Position numbers and translations under genes: made by a program
Assembly: GCA_964423195.1 (NCBI GenBank)
Contig: CAYRDY010000026.1
Span: forward strand, 1 to 22,756
DNA length: 22,756 nt
Direction: 5' to 3'
Source of the DNA: CAKRHR01 sp964423195
GTDB taxonomy: Bacteria; Bacillota; Clostridia; Lachnospirales; Lachnospiraceae
Notes under the pieces: generated by a model
What the model was told of the DNA's origin: nothing
The model's input: the letters and a program-made list of their open reading frames with translations, nothing else
Databases searched by the model: none
Shown: piece after piece, positions 1-7,767 of the stretch
Layout: the number at the start of each line of letters is the position of its first letter
How positions within the stretch are numbered: the first letter of the stretch is position 1

Positions 1-29
1 ATTTATCAGTATTGTGTCAAATTCCGTGC

Positions 30-58
30 TTGCCCATCCTGGGAGAATATGCTAAAAT
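30..58 (+). promoter_or_regulatory. Candidate sigma-A promoter of the PucR-type regulator
   Basis: TTGCCC at 30-35 and TAAAAT at 53-58 are separated by exactly 17 bases. This would start transcription near 65 and leave a leader of about 150 nt before the first gene. The match is by eye; the -35 box matches consensus in only four of six positions. Confidence 0.5.
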
Positions 59-83
59 GTTACAGGGACAAAAGAGCCGGTCT

Positions 84-180
84 CCCATGCCGCGCGAGGA
101 TCCGCGGCATGGGGATCCTGCGGGCGTAAGGATGAGCCGGCTTTCATCCATGGTGGTGTCCCGCTTGCGGGGTATGGATA
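84..180 (+). other. Structured 5' leader with successive hairpins
   Basis: An 11-bp perfect stem (84-94 with 103-113, loop of 8) is followed by a GGATGA/TCATCC stem around 129-148 that encloses the palindrome AGCCGGCT, and by a CCCGC-TT-GCGGG stem near 159-170. All lie between the candidate promoter and the start codon at 219. The leader could be regulatory or could contain the terminator of an upstream gene outside the window. No known riboswitch class was recognised. Confidence 0.4.
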
Positions 181-218
181 TTTTCTATTAATTCAAAAAA
201 CAGACAGGGAGTGAAAAA

Positions 219-1307
219 ATGGCCTATAATCAGATGCTTCAGAGTACGATTGAGGGCGTGAAGTCCATTGCGCGTACCGATCTGTGTGTGATGGACACGG
301 AAGCAAATGTGATCGCGTCGACGATCAGTTCGGCCGATGAGTACAAAGATTCGGTCCGGGCTTTTGTTGATTCCCCGGCGGAGATTCAGGTCGTATCAGG
401 CTATCAGTATTTCAAGATTTTTGACGGCGGGCAGTTGGATTATATCATGCTGATTCGCGGGGACAGTGACGACATTTACACGATCGGCAAACTTGTCGCT
501 TTCCAGATCCAGAATCTGCTCTCCGCGTATAAAGAAAAGTTTGATAAAGAGAATTTTATCAAGAATGTCCTTTTGGACAATATGCTTCTTGTCGATGTGT
601 ACAATAAAGCCAGGAAACTTCATATCGACGCGGAGGCGCGGCGGGTGGTCTTTGTGATTGAGACCAACCGCGACAAGGACAGCAACGCCATGGATATCAT
701 CAAGAATCTCTTTGCGGGGCGGTCCAAGGATTTTATTACCGCCGTGGATGAGAAAAATATTATTCTGGTCAAGGAGCTATCGGACAGCGAAGATTATCCT
801 GACCTTGACAAGACGGCCAGGATGATTGTCGATATGCTTGGCGCCGAGGCGATGTCCAACGCCTATGTCGCCTACGGCAATATTGTGGACAAGATCAAAG
901 ATATTTCCAAATCCTATAAGGAAGCGAAGATGGCGCTCGATGTGGGCAAGATTTTCAACAGCGAGAAGAACGTGTCGGCATACAACCGCCTGGGCATTGG
1001 CCGCCTGATCTATCAGCTGCCGATACCGCTCTGCAGAATGTTCATCGACGAAGTCTTTCCGGGGGTCACGCCGGATCAGTTTGACGATGAGACATTGCAT
1101 ACCATCAACAAATTTTTCGAGAACAGCCTCAATGTATCGGAGACGGCCAGACAGCTCTATATCCACAGAAACACACTGGTCTACAGGCTTGACAAGGTGA
1201 AAAAAGCTACCGGCCTTGACCTGCGTGTGTTTGAGGACGCGATCACGTTTGAGATCGCGCTGATGGTTGTCAAATACATGCATTATATGGAAAATAATGA
1301 TTATTAG
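219..1307 (+). CDS. PucR/CdaR-family helix-turn-helix transcriptional regulator
   Basis: The 362-residue protein ends in the HTH typical of PucR/sugar-diacid (CdaR) regulators: the NVSETARQLYIHRNTLVYRL stretch (roughly residues 305-325) followed by a short helical tail. The N-terminal ~120 residues look like a small sensory domain and the middle resembles the GGDEF-like linker of this family. An AGGGAG ribosome site sits 7 bases before the ATG. Family members usually activate genes for sugar acids, purines or amino acids, but the ligand cannot be read here. It stands alone, with a hairpin-bearing gap before the next gene. It is unrelated to the YbbR-type protein at 8633, which shares the name CdaR. 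Confidence 0.85.
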   Translation: MAYNQMLQSTIEGVKSIARTDLCVMDTEANVIASTISSADEYKDSVRAFVDSPAEIQVVSGYQYFKIFDGGQLDYIMLIRGDSDDIYTIGKLVAFQIQNLLSAYKEKFDKENFIKNVLLDNMLLVDVYNKARKLHIDAEARRVVFVIETNRDKDSNAMDIIKNLFAGRSKDFITAVDEKNIILVKELSDSEDYPDLDKTARMIVDMLGAEAMSNAYVAYGNIVDKIKDISKSYKEAKMALDVGKIFNSEKNVSAYNRLGIGRLIYQLPIPLCRMFIDEVFPGVTPDQFDDETLHTINKFFENSLNVSETARQLYIHRNTLVYRLDKVKKATGLDLRVFEDAITFEIALMVVKYMHYMENNDY

Positions 1308-1319
1308 GATGCATGGCGG

Positions 1320-1343
1320 CGGCAGAGGAAACTTCCTTTGCCG
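1320..1343 (+). terminator. Hairpin after the regulator gene, weak terminator candidate
   Basis: Arms 1320-1330 and 1333-1343 pair over 11 positions with one G-T wobble, just downstream of the stop codon. No U-rich tract follows, so termination would be weak or factor-assisted. The rest of the gap to 1440 shows only a ribosome binding site (GGAG, 1429-1432). Confidence 0.35.
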
Positions 1344-1440
1344 TTACGCTTTCACGGAACCGGGGGATTTTTGAGATGGCATGATGATTAAATTGGGGGA
1401 TTATGTTTGCTTGAATTTTAATTGAATTGGAGTTTTGTTT

Positions 1441-2820
1441 ATGCAATTTTTAAAGACACTTTTTGCGCCTGTGGATATGACAGAGGGGACGCCGTGGAAA
1501 AAAATCGTCTTATTCACCGTGCCGATGCTGCTCGGCAATTTTGCGCAACAGCTCTATAATACGGTCGACAGCATTGTGGTCGGCAATTATGTAGGGGATA
1601 ATGCCCTGGCGGCGGTCGGCAGCGCGGCGCCGATTTTTAACCTGCTGATCGTCTTCTTCGTGGGCATCGGCATGGGCGCCACCATCATGGTCTCACAGTA
1701 TCTGGGGGCGAGGGATCGGGAGTCGCTCTCGAATACGATCGGAAATTGTATGGTGTTGACCGTGATCTCGGGGGTACTGGTGATGGTTATTGGACTGCCG
1801 GCTGCCCGTCCGCTTTTGGTACTCCTGAAAACGCCGGAGAGCATTATCGACTGGTGTACCTCATACCTGCGGATTCTGTTCTGGGGCGCGTTAGGCCTTG
1901 CCTTCTACAATATCCTGAGCAGTGTCCTGCGCGGGCTCGGCGATTCGGTATCCGCCCTGGTCTATCTTGTGATTGCCAGTATTCTCAATATTTTTCTTGA
2001 TCTGCTCTTTGTGATTAAGTTTGACATGGGTGTATCCGGCGTGGCGCTCGCCACCATTATTGCCCAGGGCGTCTCAGCGTTTTTGTGTTTCCTGAAACTG
2101 TGCCGGATGACGGACATGTTTGATATGAAATGGCGGTATCTGCGCTGGCAGAAAAGATTTGCCGGCAAGATCATCCAGTTGGGGCTGCCGTCCGGTATCA
2201 CCCAGGGCATTATCTCGATGGCGATGATTATTGTGCAGCCGCTGACCAACAGCTTTGGCGAACAGTTCATCGCGGCCAATGTCATCGTCATGCGCGTGGA
2301 CGGTTTCGCCATGCTGCCGAATTTTTCCTTCGGTACCGCCATGACGACCTATGCCGGGCAGAATGTGGGCGCTGGAGCCTATGACCGGGTGTCGAAGGGC
2401 GCGAAGCAGGGGACAGTGCTCTCGCTTTGCACATCCGCGGTCATTACCGCGGTCATCCTCCTCTTCGGGCGCAACCTGATGGGCATTTTCACAAAGACGC
2501 CGGAAACGGCGGATCTGAGTATTCGGATGATGCGCGTGCTGGCTGTCGGCTATCTCGCCATGGCCGTGATCCAGAGCCTCTCCGGTATCATGCGCGGCGC
2601 CGGCGATACGGTGACGCCGATGTGGATATCAATTGTCCAGACGATTGTCCTGCGCGTCCCGATCGCGTACCTGCTTGTGAATCTGTCCAAGACAGAGGAA
2701 TTGCCGACGGGCCGCGGCGAATTTCTCTATCTCTCGCTGGTCATCTCATGGGTCCTCGGCATGCTCATCACGCTGTTCTTCTATTTCAGGGGTAAATGGA
2801 AAGAGAAGGCGATTTCCTGA
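1441..2820 (+). CDS. MATE-family multidrug/cation efflux transporter
   Basis: A 459-residue polytopic membrane protein of about twelve hydrophobic segments, the usual length for MATE exporters. Family signatures include PMLLGNFAQQLYNTVDSIVV near the N-terminus, the internal-repeat counterpart LPSGITQGIISMAMIIVQPL, and the SGIMRGAGDTVTPM motif in the second half. Members exchange Na+ or H+ for drugs or metabolites at the cytoplasmic membrane. The start at ATG 1441 is preferred because GGAG lies 8 bases upstream; an in-frame TTG at 1435 is too close to that site. The end is unusual: the last codons plus stop are repeated twice more downstream (2794-2913). The substrate is unknown. Confidence 0.9.
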   Translation: MQFLKTLFAPVDMTEGTPWKKIVLFTVPMLLGNFAQQLYNTVDSIVVGNYVGDNALAAVGSAAPIFNLLIVFFVGIGMGATIMVSQYLGARDRESLSNTIGNCMVLTVISGVLVMVIGLPAARPLLVLLKTPESIIDWCTSYLRILFWGALGLAFYNILSSVLRGLGDSVSALVYLVIASILNIFLDLLFVIKFDMGVSGVALATIIAQGVSAFLCFLKLCRMTDMFDMKWRYLRWQKRFAGKIIQLGLPSGITQGIISMAMIIVQPLTNSFGEQFIAANVIVMRVDGFAMLPNFSFGTAMTTYAGQNVGAGAYDRVSKGAKQGTVLSLCTSAVITAVILLFGRNLMGIFTKTPETADLSIRMMRVLAVGYLAMAVIQSLSGIMRGAGDTVTPMWISIVQTIVLRVPIAYLLVNLSKTEELPTGRGEFLYLSLVISWVLGMLITLFFYFRGKWKEKAIS

Positions 2821-2913
2821 CGACCCCAGGGACGAATGGAGGGAGAAGGCGATCTCCTGACGACCTCAGGGACGAATGGAGGGAGAAAGTGATCTCCTGA
2901 CGGCGTTCTGGCG
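2794..2913 (+). repeat. 40-bp tandem repeat, three copies, spanning the MATE stop codon
   Basis: Three consecutive 40-base units start at 2794, 2834 and 2874; the third diverges after its stop codon. The first includes the last codons and stop of the MATE gene. Read locally, the units encode KWKEKAIS-stop, EWREKAIS-stop and EWREKVIS-stop. Because 40 is not a multiple of three, the copies are not in one frame. Each copy also has a small GGAGA/TCTCC-type inverted repeat, better preserved in copies two and three. Confidence 0.9.
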
Positions 2914-2922
2914 CGGAAAGGG

Positions 2923-2951
2923 TTGAAAAAAGAGATCATTGTTGTTATTCT
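2923..2951 (+). promoter_or_regulatory. Candidate promoter of the isomerase-kinase module
   Basis: TTGAAA at 2923-2928 and TATTCT at 2946-2951 are 17 bases apart in an AT-rich stretch directly upstream of the isomerase gene. The -10 box is a moderate match. Confidence 0.45.
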
Positions 2952-2989
2952 ATTAATAATGCATAATTAAAGAAAGGATGGTACATCAA

Positions 2990-4474
2990 ATGGGTAATAT
3001 GCCAGAATTGAAAATCGGTGTGGTTGCGGTGAGCAGGGACTGTTTCCCGGAGAGTCTGTCCGTGAGCAGGAGAAGGGCGCTGATAGAGGCTTACACGGCC
3101 AAATACGGCGCGGAGGAGATCTACGAGTGTCCGATCTGTATCGTGGAGAGCGAGATCCATATGGTGCAGGCGCTGGAGGATATCAAGGCGGCAGGGTGTA
3201 ATGCCCTGGTGGTTTATCTCGGCAATTTCGGTCCGGAGATCTCGGAGACGCTGCTCGCGAAGCATTTTGACGGGCCGAAAATGTTTGTGGCTGCCGCCGA
3301 GGAGCGCGGCGACAATCTGATTCAGGGCCGCGGCGACGCGTATTGCGGCATGCTCAATGCCAGCTACAATCTGAAACTTCGGGGCGTGAAGGCCTATATT
3401 CCTGAGTATCCGGTCGGCACGGCCGAGGAGTGCGCGGACATGATTCATGAGTTCCGCCCGATCGCGAGAGCCGTCATCGGCCTTCAGAATTTAAAGATTA
3501 TCAGCTTCGGGCCGCGTCCGCTCAATTTCCTCGCCTGCAACGCGCCGATCCAGCAGCTCTACAATCTGGGCGTGGAGATCGAGGAAAACTCCGAGCTGGA
3601 TCTCTTTGAGGCGTTCAATAAGCATGCCGGCGACGCGCGCATCCCTGCGGTCGTGAAGGAGATGGAAGCGGAGCTCGGCGCGGGCAACAAGAAGCCGGAG
3701 ATTCTGGCGAGGCTGGCTCAGTACGAGATCACCCTGAAGGACTGGATCGAGGCGCACCGCGGCTATCGCAAGTATGTGACCATCGCGGGGAAATGCTGGC
3801 CGGCATTCCAGACCCAGTTTGGGTTTGTACCTTGTTATGTCAACAGCCGCCTGACCGCCCAGGGGATTCCGGTGTCCTGCGAAGTCGACATCTACGGCGC
3901 GCTCAGCGAATTCATCGGCACGGTGGTCTCCGAGGACACTGTGACGCTGCTCGACATCAACAACAATGTGCCGGCGGATATGTACAGAGAAGAGATTGAG
4001 GGCAAGTTCCCTTATACGCATAAAGACATATTTATGGGCTTCCACTGCGGCAATACCGCATCCTCGAAGCTGACCTCCTGTGAGATGAAGTATCAGCTGA
4101 TCATGGCGCGCTCACTGCCGGAGGAGGTCACTCAGGGAACGCTTGAGGGCGACATCGTGCCGGGCGACATCACTTTCTTCCGTCTGCAGAGCACGGCTGA
4201 CGCTCAGCTGCGCGCCTACATCGCCGAGGGTGAGGTGCTTCCGGTGGCGACGAAATCCTTCGGTTCCATCGGCATCTTTGCCATCCCTGAGATGGGACGT
4301 TTCTACAGGCATGTGCTGATCGAGGGCAATTTCCCGCATCACGGCGCGGTCGCTTTCGGCAGGCACGGCAAAGCCCTGTTTGAAGTATTTAAATATATCG
4401 GCGTACCTGCCGGGGATATCGGCTACAACCAGCCGGCCGGCGTGCGCTACGCGACAGAAAATCCTTGGAAATAG
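2990..4474 (+). CDS. L-fucose/L-arabinose isomerase-family protein
   Basis: A 494-residue protein of the fucose/arabinose isomerase fold, which interconverts aldoses and ketoses with a divalent metal. Glu298 (SCEVDIYG) and Asp322 (LLDINN) are 24 residues apart, the spacing of metal ligands Glu337 and Asp361 in E. coli FucI. A His-rich FPHHGAVAFG motif at 448-457 would supply the third ligand. It is shorter than FucI (about 590). The start at 2990 is inferred: ATG 2978 abuts the AGAAAGG ribosome site directly, while 2990 leaves a usable gap; 2999 is also possible. The adjacent kinase suggests a pentose or deoxyhexose route. The actual sugar is not determinable. Confidence 0.8.
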   Translation: MGNMPELKIGVVAVSRDCFPESLSVSRRRALIEAYTAKYGAEEIYECPICIVESEIHMVQALEDIKAAGCNALVVYLGNFGPEISETLLAKHFDGPKMFVAAAEERGDNLIQGRGDAYCGMLNASYNLKLRGVKAYIPEYPVGTAEECADMIHEFRPIARAVIGLQNLKIISFGPRPLNFLACNAPIQQLYNLGVEIEENSELDLFEAFNKHAGDARIPAVVKEMEAELGAGNKKPEILARLAQYEITLKDWIEAHRGYRKYVTIAGKCWPAFQTQFGFVPCYVNSRLTAQGIPVSCEVDIYGALSEFIGTVVSEDTVTLLDINNNVPADMYREEIEGKFPYTHKDIFMGFHCGNTASSKLTSCEMKYQLIMARSLPEEVTQGTLEGDIVPGDITFFRLQSTADAQLRAYIAEGEVLPVATKSFGSIGIFAIPEMGRFYRHVLIEGNFPHHGAVAFGRHGKALFEVFKYIGVPAGDIGYNQPAGVRYATENPWK

Positions 4475-4482
4475 GTCGGGCA

Positions 4483-4506
4483 GGGGCAGGCGGATGCGCC
4501 TGCCCC
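4483..4506 (+). other. Strong intercistronic hairpin between isomerase and kinase
   Basis: A perfect 10-bp GC-rich stem (4483-4492 with 4497-4506) with a GATG tetraloop lies 8 bases after the isomerase stop. No U tract follows. It probably marks an mRNA processing or stability element rather than a full terminator, because the kinase has its own ribosome site (GGGAGG, 4523-4528) but no obvious promoter. Confidence 0.6.
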
Positions 4507-4534
4507 GATGTATAAGTATCATGGGAGGTTTGAG

Positions 4535-6004
4535 ATGTTATTTATCGGTATAGATTTGGGCACGTCGGCGGTGAAATTGTTGTTGATGGACGAGACCGGA
4601 AGGATTCACAAGATCGTATCAAAGACATATCCGCTGTACTTTCCGCATCCGGGCTGGTCGGAGCAGAATCCTGAGGACTGGTACGCGCAGAGTATGGACG
4701 GCATCCGGGAACTGACCGCGGACTGCGACAAGTCTCAGGTCGCCGGAATCAGCTTTGGCGGGCAGATGCACGGCTTGGTGGTGCTGGATAGAGACGACGC
4801 GGTGATTCGCCCGGCGATCCTCTGGAATGACGGCCGCACCGAAAAAGAGACGCGGATGCTCAATCAGGACATCGGCAGGGAGAAGTTGTCGTCGTACACG
4901 GCCAATATCGCCTTTGCGGGATTTACCGCGCCGAAGCTGCTCTGGATGAGGGAAAATGAGCCGGAGCTCTTTGCAAGGATCGATAAGATCATGCTGCCGA
5001 AGGATTATCTGGCTTATCGGCTGAGCGGCGTGCACTGCACAGACTATTCGGACGCGTCGGGGACGCTGCTTTTGGATGTGAAAAATAAACGCTGGTCCAA
5101 AGAAATGATCAAAATCTGCGGCATTTCAGAGGCCATGCTGCCGAACCTTTTTGAGAGCTATGAGGTGGTCGGCCGTCTGAAGGCGGATGTCGCCGAAAGC
5201 CTCGGCCTGTCCGGGGATGTGAAGGTGATCGCCGGCGCCGGGGACAATGCGGCGGCTGCCGTGGGCACGGGCACGGTCGGCGACGGGCGCTGCAATATCT
5301 CGCTGGGCACGTCGGGCACCATTTTTATCTCCAGCAGATCGTTTGGCGTGGACGCGCACAATGCCCTGCACTCCTTTGCCCACGCGGACGGGCATTATCA
5401 CCTTATGGGATGTATGCTGAGCGCGGCATCCTGTAATAAGTGGTGGATGGAGGATATTCTGGAAACCACGGATTATGACAGGGAGCAGGAGCGCATCGGG
5501 CGCCTCGGCGAGAATCATGTGTTTTATCTGCCGTATCTGATGGGTGAGCGCTCGCCGCACAATGATCCGAAGGCGCGCGCGACGTTTACCGGCATGACCA
5601 TGGACACCACGCGCGCGGATATGACCCAGGCCGTTTTGGAGGGCGTGGCTTTCGGTCTGCGCGATTCGCTGGAGGTGGCGCGCTCTCTGGGGCTTCATAT
5701 TGAGCGCACCAGGATCTGCGGCGGCGGCGCGAAGAGCCTTCTGTGGAAAAAGATCATTGCCAACGTCATGAATCTGAAGGTGGATGTGATCGGGAGCGAG
5801 GAGGGTCCGGGCTTTGGCGGCGCGATCCTGGCCGCCGTGGGCTGCGGTGCCTATGAGAGCGTGGAGGACGCGGCGCAGAAATTGGTTCAGGTCGTCGACA
5901 CGGTGGCGCCGGAGCCGGAATTGGTCGAAAAATATGAAAAACAATATCAGAAGTTCAGTCAGATTTATCCGGCGATGAAGACTTTATTCGGAAAATTATC
6001 CTGA
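4535..6004 (+). CDS. xylB: Xylulokinase-type FGGY carbohydrate kinase
   Basis: A 489-residue FGGY kinase that phosphorylates a ketose, most likely D-xylulose to D-xylulose 5-phosphate, with ATP. The phosphate-binding motif GIDLGTSAVKLLLMD opens the protein. GQMHGLVVLD and ILWNDGRTEKE are sugar-binding motifs typical of XylB. LGTSGTIFIS and ICGGGAKSLLWKKI mark the second actin-like domain. Length matches XylB. ATG 4535 is preferred over the in-frame ATG at 4508 because GGGAGG lies 6 bases upstream and the GIDLGTS motif then sits at the usual position. It follows the isomerase, forming an isomerase-kinase pair. No transporter or regulator is adjacent. Substrate may be another ketopentose. Confidence 0.88.
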   Translation: MLFIGIDLGTSAVKLLLMDETGRIHKIVSKTYPLYFPHPGWSEQNPEDWYAQSMDGIRELTADCDKSQVAGISFGGQMHGLVVLDRDDAVIRPAILWNDGRTEKETRMLNQDIGREKLSSYTANIAFAGFTAPKLLWMRENEPELFARIDKIMLPKDYLAYRLSGVHCTDYSDASGTLLLDVKNKRWSKEMIKICGISEAMLPNLFESYEVVGRLKADVAESLGLSGDVKVIAGAGDNAAAAVGTGTVGDGRCNISLGTSGTIFISSRSFGVDAHNALHSFAHADGHYHLMGCMLSAASCNKWWMEDILETTDYDREQERIGRLGENHVFYLPYLMGERSPHNDPKARATFTGMTMDTTRADMTQAVLEGVAFGLRDSLEVARSLGLHIERTRICGGGAKSLLWKKIIANVMNLKVDVIGSEEGPGFGGAILAAVGCGAYESVEDAAQKLVQVVDTVAPEPELVEKYEKQYQKFSQIYPAMKTLFGKLS

Positions 6005-6018
6005 CACGGGCAAAAGAG

Positions 6019-6056
6019 CAGGCAGAATGATGATGTTTTGCGCGTCATTCTGCCTG
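6019..6056 (+). terminator. Inverted repeat after xylB, probable terminator
   Basis: A 12-bp perfect inverted repeat (6019-6030 with 6045-6056) encloses a 14-base loop just after the kinase stop. An A tract precedes it and AAAAA follows, so the plus-strand U tract is missing. It still marks the transcription-unit boundary, since a strong new promoter begins at 6124. Confidence 0.5.
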
Positions 6057-6123
6057 AAAAACGCCTGATTTCATGTCTATAAAATATTTTCATGAAATTG
6101 AAAGATTATTTTGGCAAAAAATT

Positions 6124-6152
6124 TTGAAATTCCTGATCGTGTGTGGTATACT
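6124..6152 (+). promoter_or_regulatory. Strong sigma-A promoter of the cdaA operon
   Basis: TTGAAA (6124-6129), a 17-base spacer and TATACT (6147-6152), with TGG just before the -10 box, sit in an AT-rich patch ahead of the gene at 6197. It is one of the best promoter matches in the window and no further promoter was seen before the terminator at 11921. Confidence 0.7.
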
Positions 6153-6196
6153 TATAGGAAACTATGTCATTTGACTTGAGAGGTATGTGAATAGCG

Positions 6197-6601
6197 ATGC
6201 TGAACGAGAGAAAGATCCGGCTGATGACGAAGACGGCGATATATGAGAAGGGCAAGGGCAGAGAAGACATGAAGGTCAGCAGTTACGGCGGCAGTGATTA
6301 TGTGCGGTACAATACGCTGAAGACGCTGATTTGCGCGGCGGTGGCCGGCCTCCTGATCATCTTCATGGGCATTCTCTATAAGATGGATGATATTCTGGCC
6401 AATATCATGAGGTTAGATTATCTGAGGATTGGGCGTGACCTGCTGGTTGTCTTCCTGGTTTTCCTCGGCGTTTACGCGGTAGCCGGCCTGATCTTTTATC
6501 AGCAGAAATATTACCGCGCGAGCAAGCGGCTCAAGAAATATCAACTGAGTCTGAAGAAAATCGCATCGATCGCCAAACATGATGCCGCAAGACACTACTA
6601 G
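6197..6601 (+). CDS. Small two-span membrane protein of unknown function
   Basis: A 134-residue protein not recognised as any named family. It has a charged N-terminal stretch, two hydrophobic segments (about residues 48-62 and 84-102), and a basic C-terminal tail rich in Lys, Arg and Tyr, which suggests cytoplasmic ends. The gene opens the cdaA transcription unit and its stop overlaps the GGAGG of the next gene, so the two are likely co-translated. An internal ATG at 6224 is an alternative start; the GAGAGG site upstream of 6197 is somewhat distant (13 bases). Confidence 0.6.
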   Translation: MLNERKIRLMTKTAIYEKGKGREDMKVSSYGGSDYVRYNTLKTLICAAVAGLLIIFMGILYKMDDILANIMRLDYLRIGRDLLVVFLVFLGVYAVAGLIFYQQKYYRASKRLKKYQLSLKKIASIAKHDAARHY

Positions 6602-6612
6602 GAGGAAAAAAA

Positions 6613-7737
6613 GTGGACGCGATATTTGAAGTTCGAAACAGGATTACAAAAATATACAAGGATTACGAGTTTTTGTTCAGGACAGCGGCAAAATTTATTT
6701 TTGCGATCGTCATCCTGAATTATCTGAAGGATCAACTCGGATATTATGAGATTCTGAATCTTTTTTCGATCCGCATATTCCTCTCTGTCGTGTGCGCCTT
6801 CATTCCGGTGCCGTTTGTGGTTCTGGTGATGGGGATCGTGGCGCTGCTGCATCTGGTCAAGCTGTCTGTTGTGATCGGCGGACTGTCCGCCGTTGTATTT
6901 ATCATCGCTTATTTTTTGTATGTCCGTTTTGCGCCGTCGCAGGGACTCTTTATGCTGGCGATCGCGGCGCTCCTGCCTTTCAATATGCACTATGTGGTAG
7001 CCTTTATTCTGGGCATGTTTTACTCGCCTGTGACGGTGATACCTGCGATTCTGACGGTCGTGATGATCAGATTTGTCGACTGCGCGAAGGACGCTGCGGG
7101 TGCGCTGGCGGGCAGCAAGGAGATAGAGAGTATTCTGGCATCCTATCAGGGAATGGTGGATCGGCTGCTGGATGACAAGACGGTGATCGTGACAGCGGCG
7201 GCGCTGGTGGTGATCATTGTGGTGGCCTATGTCATCTCCAGACTGCCGTTTGATTTTTCGTGGTATGTGGCGATCGCGGCGGCGGCTGTGGCCGGCGCGG
7301 TGGTTCAGATCTTTACGGGATCCTTTTTCCAGGTTGATGTCAATCTGGGCAGAGCTTTGATCGGCATCGTCGTCGGAGCTGTGGTGGCCGCATTCCTTCA
7401 GTTCATGAAGTGTGTGGTCGATTATCCGAGAAAAGAGTTTGTACAGTTTGAGGACGACGATTATTATTACTATGTGCGCGCCATCCCGAAGCTCGGAAGC
7501 GAGCAGGCATATACAGATGAAGATTGGCGCGGCGCCCCGGAGGGCATGGATGACCGACGGGCGGACGCAAGGAAGCGGGCGGACGTTGCCGGACAGCAGC
7601 GGCCGGTTGAAAGCCGGCAGCCTGCGGGGGACAGAGCGAATTATGACACCGGCCGACAGCCGACGGGCGGCGATGTCTTTCCGGCGGGCGGCGTGGATGA
7701 TTACGGTTTCTTCGATCAGGATCAGGGCAAGTTTTGA
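6613..7737 (+). CDS. Multi-pass membrane protein of unknown function, upstream of cdaA
   Basis: A 374-residue protein with around eight hydrophobic segments between residues 25 and 270, then a hydrophilic tail of about 100 residues. The tail begins with an acidic-aromatic motif (FEDDDYYYYV, about residues 276-285) and continues as a Gly/Asp/Arg/Gln-rich probably disordered stretch. The GTG start at 6613 is chosen because GGAGG lies 7 bases upstream and no ATG fits. Position between a small membrane protein and diadenylate cyclase suggests an envelope or turgor-related role, but that is context only. No transporter signature was recognised. Confidence 0.7.
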   Translation: MDAIFEVRNRITKIYKDYEFLFRTAAKFIFAIVILNYLKDQLGYYEILNLFSIRIFLSVVCAFIPVPFVVLVMGIVALLHLVKLSVVIGGLSAVVFIIAYFLYVRFAPSQGLFMLAIAALLPFNMHYVVAFILGMFYSPVTVIPAILTVVMIRFVDCAKDAAGALAGSKEIESILASYQGMVDRLLDDKTVIVTAAALVVIIVVAYVISRLPFDFSWYVAIAAAAVAGAVVQIFTGSFFQVDVNLGRALIGIVVGAVVAAFLQFMKCVVDYPRKEFVQFEDDDYYYYVRAIPKLGSEQAYTDEDWRGAPEGMDDRRADARKRADVAGQQRPVESRQPAGDRANYDTGRQPTGGDVFPAGGVDDYGFFDQDQGKF

Positions 7738-7767
7738 CAGGTAACGAGACAGAGCAGGAGGCAGGGT

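Noticed and set aside
5126..5944. 272-codon antisense open frame within xylB
   Set aside because: Same codon-bias artefact; Arg/His/Leu-rich product and no start context.
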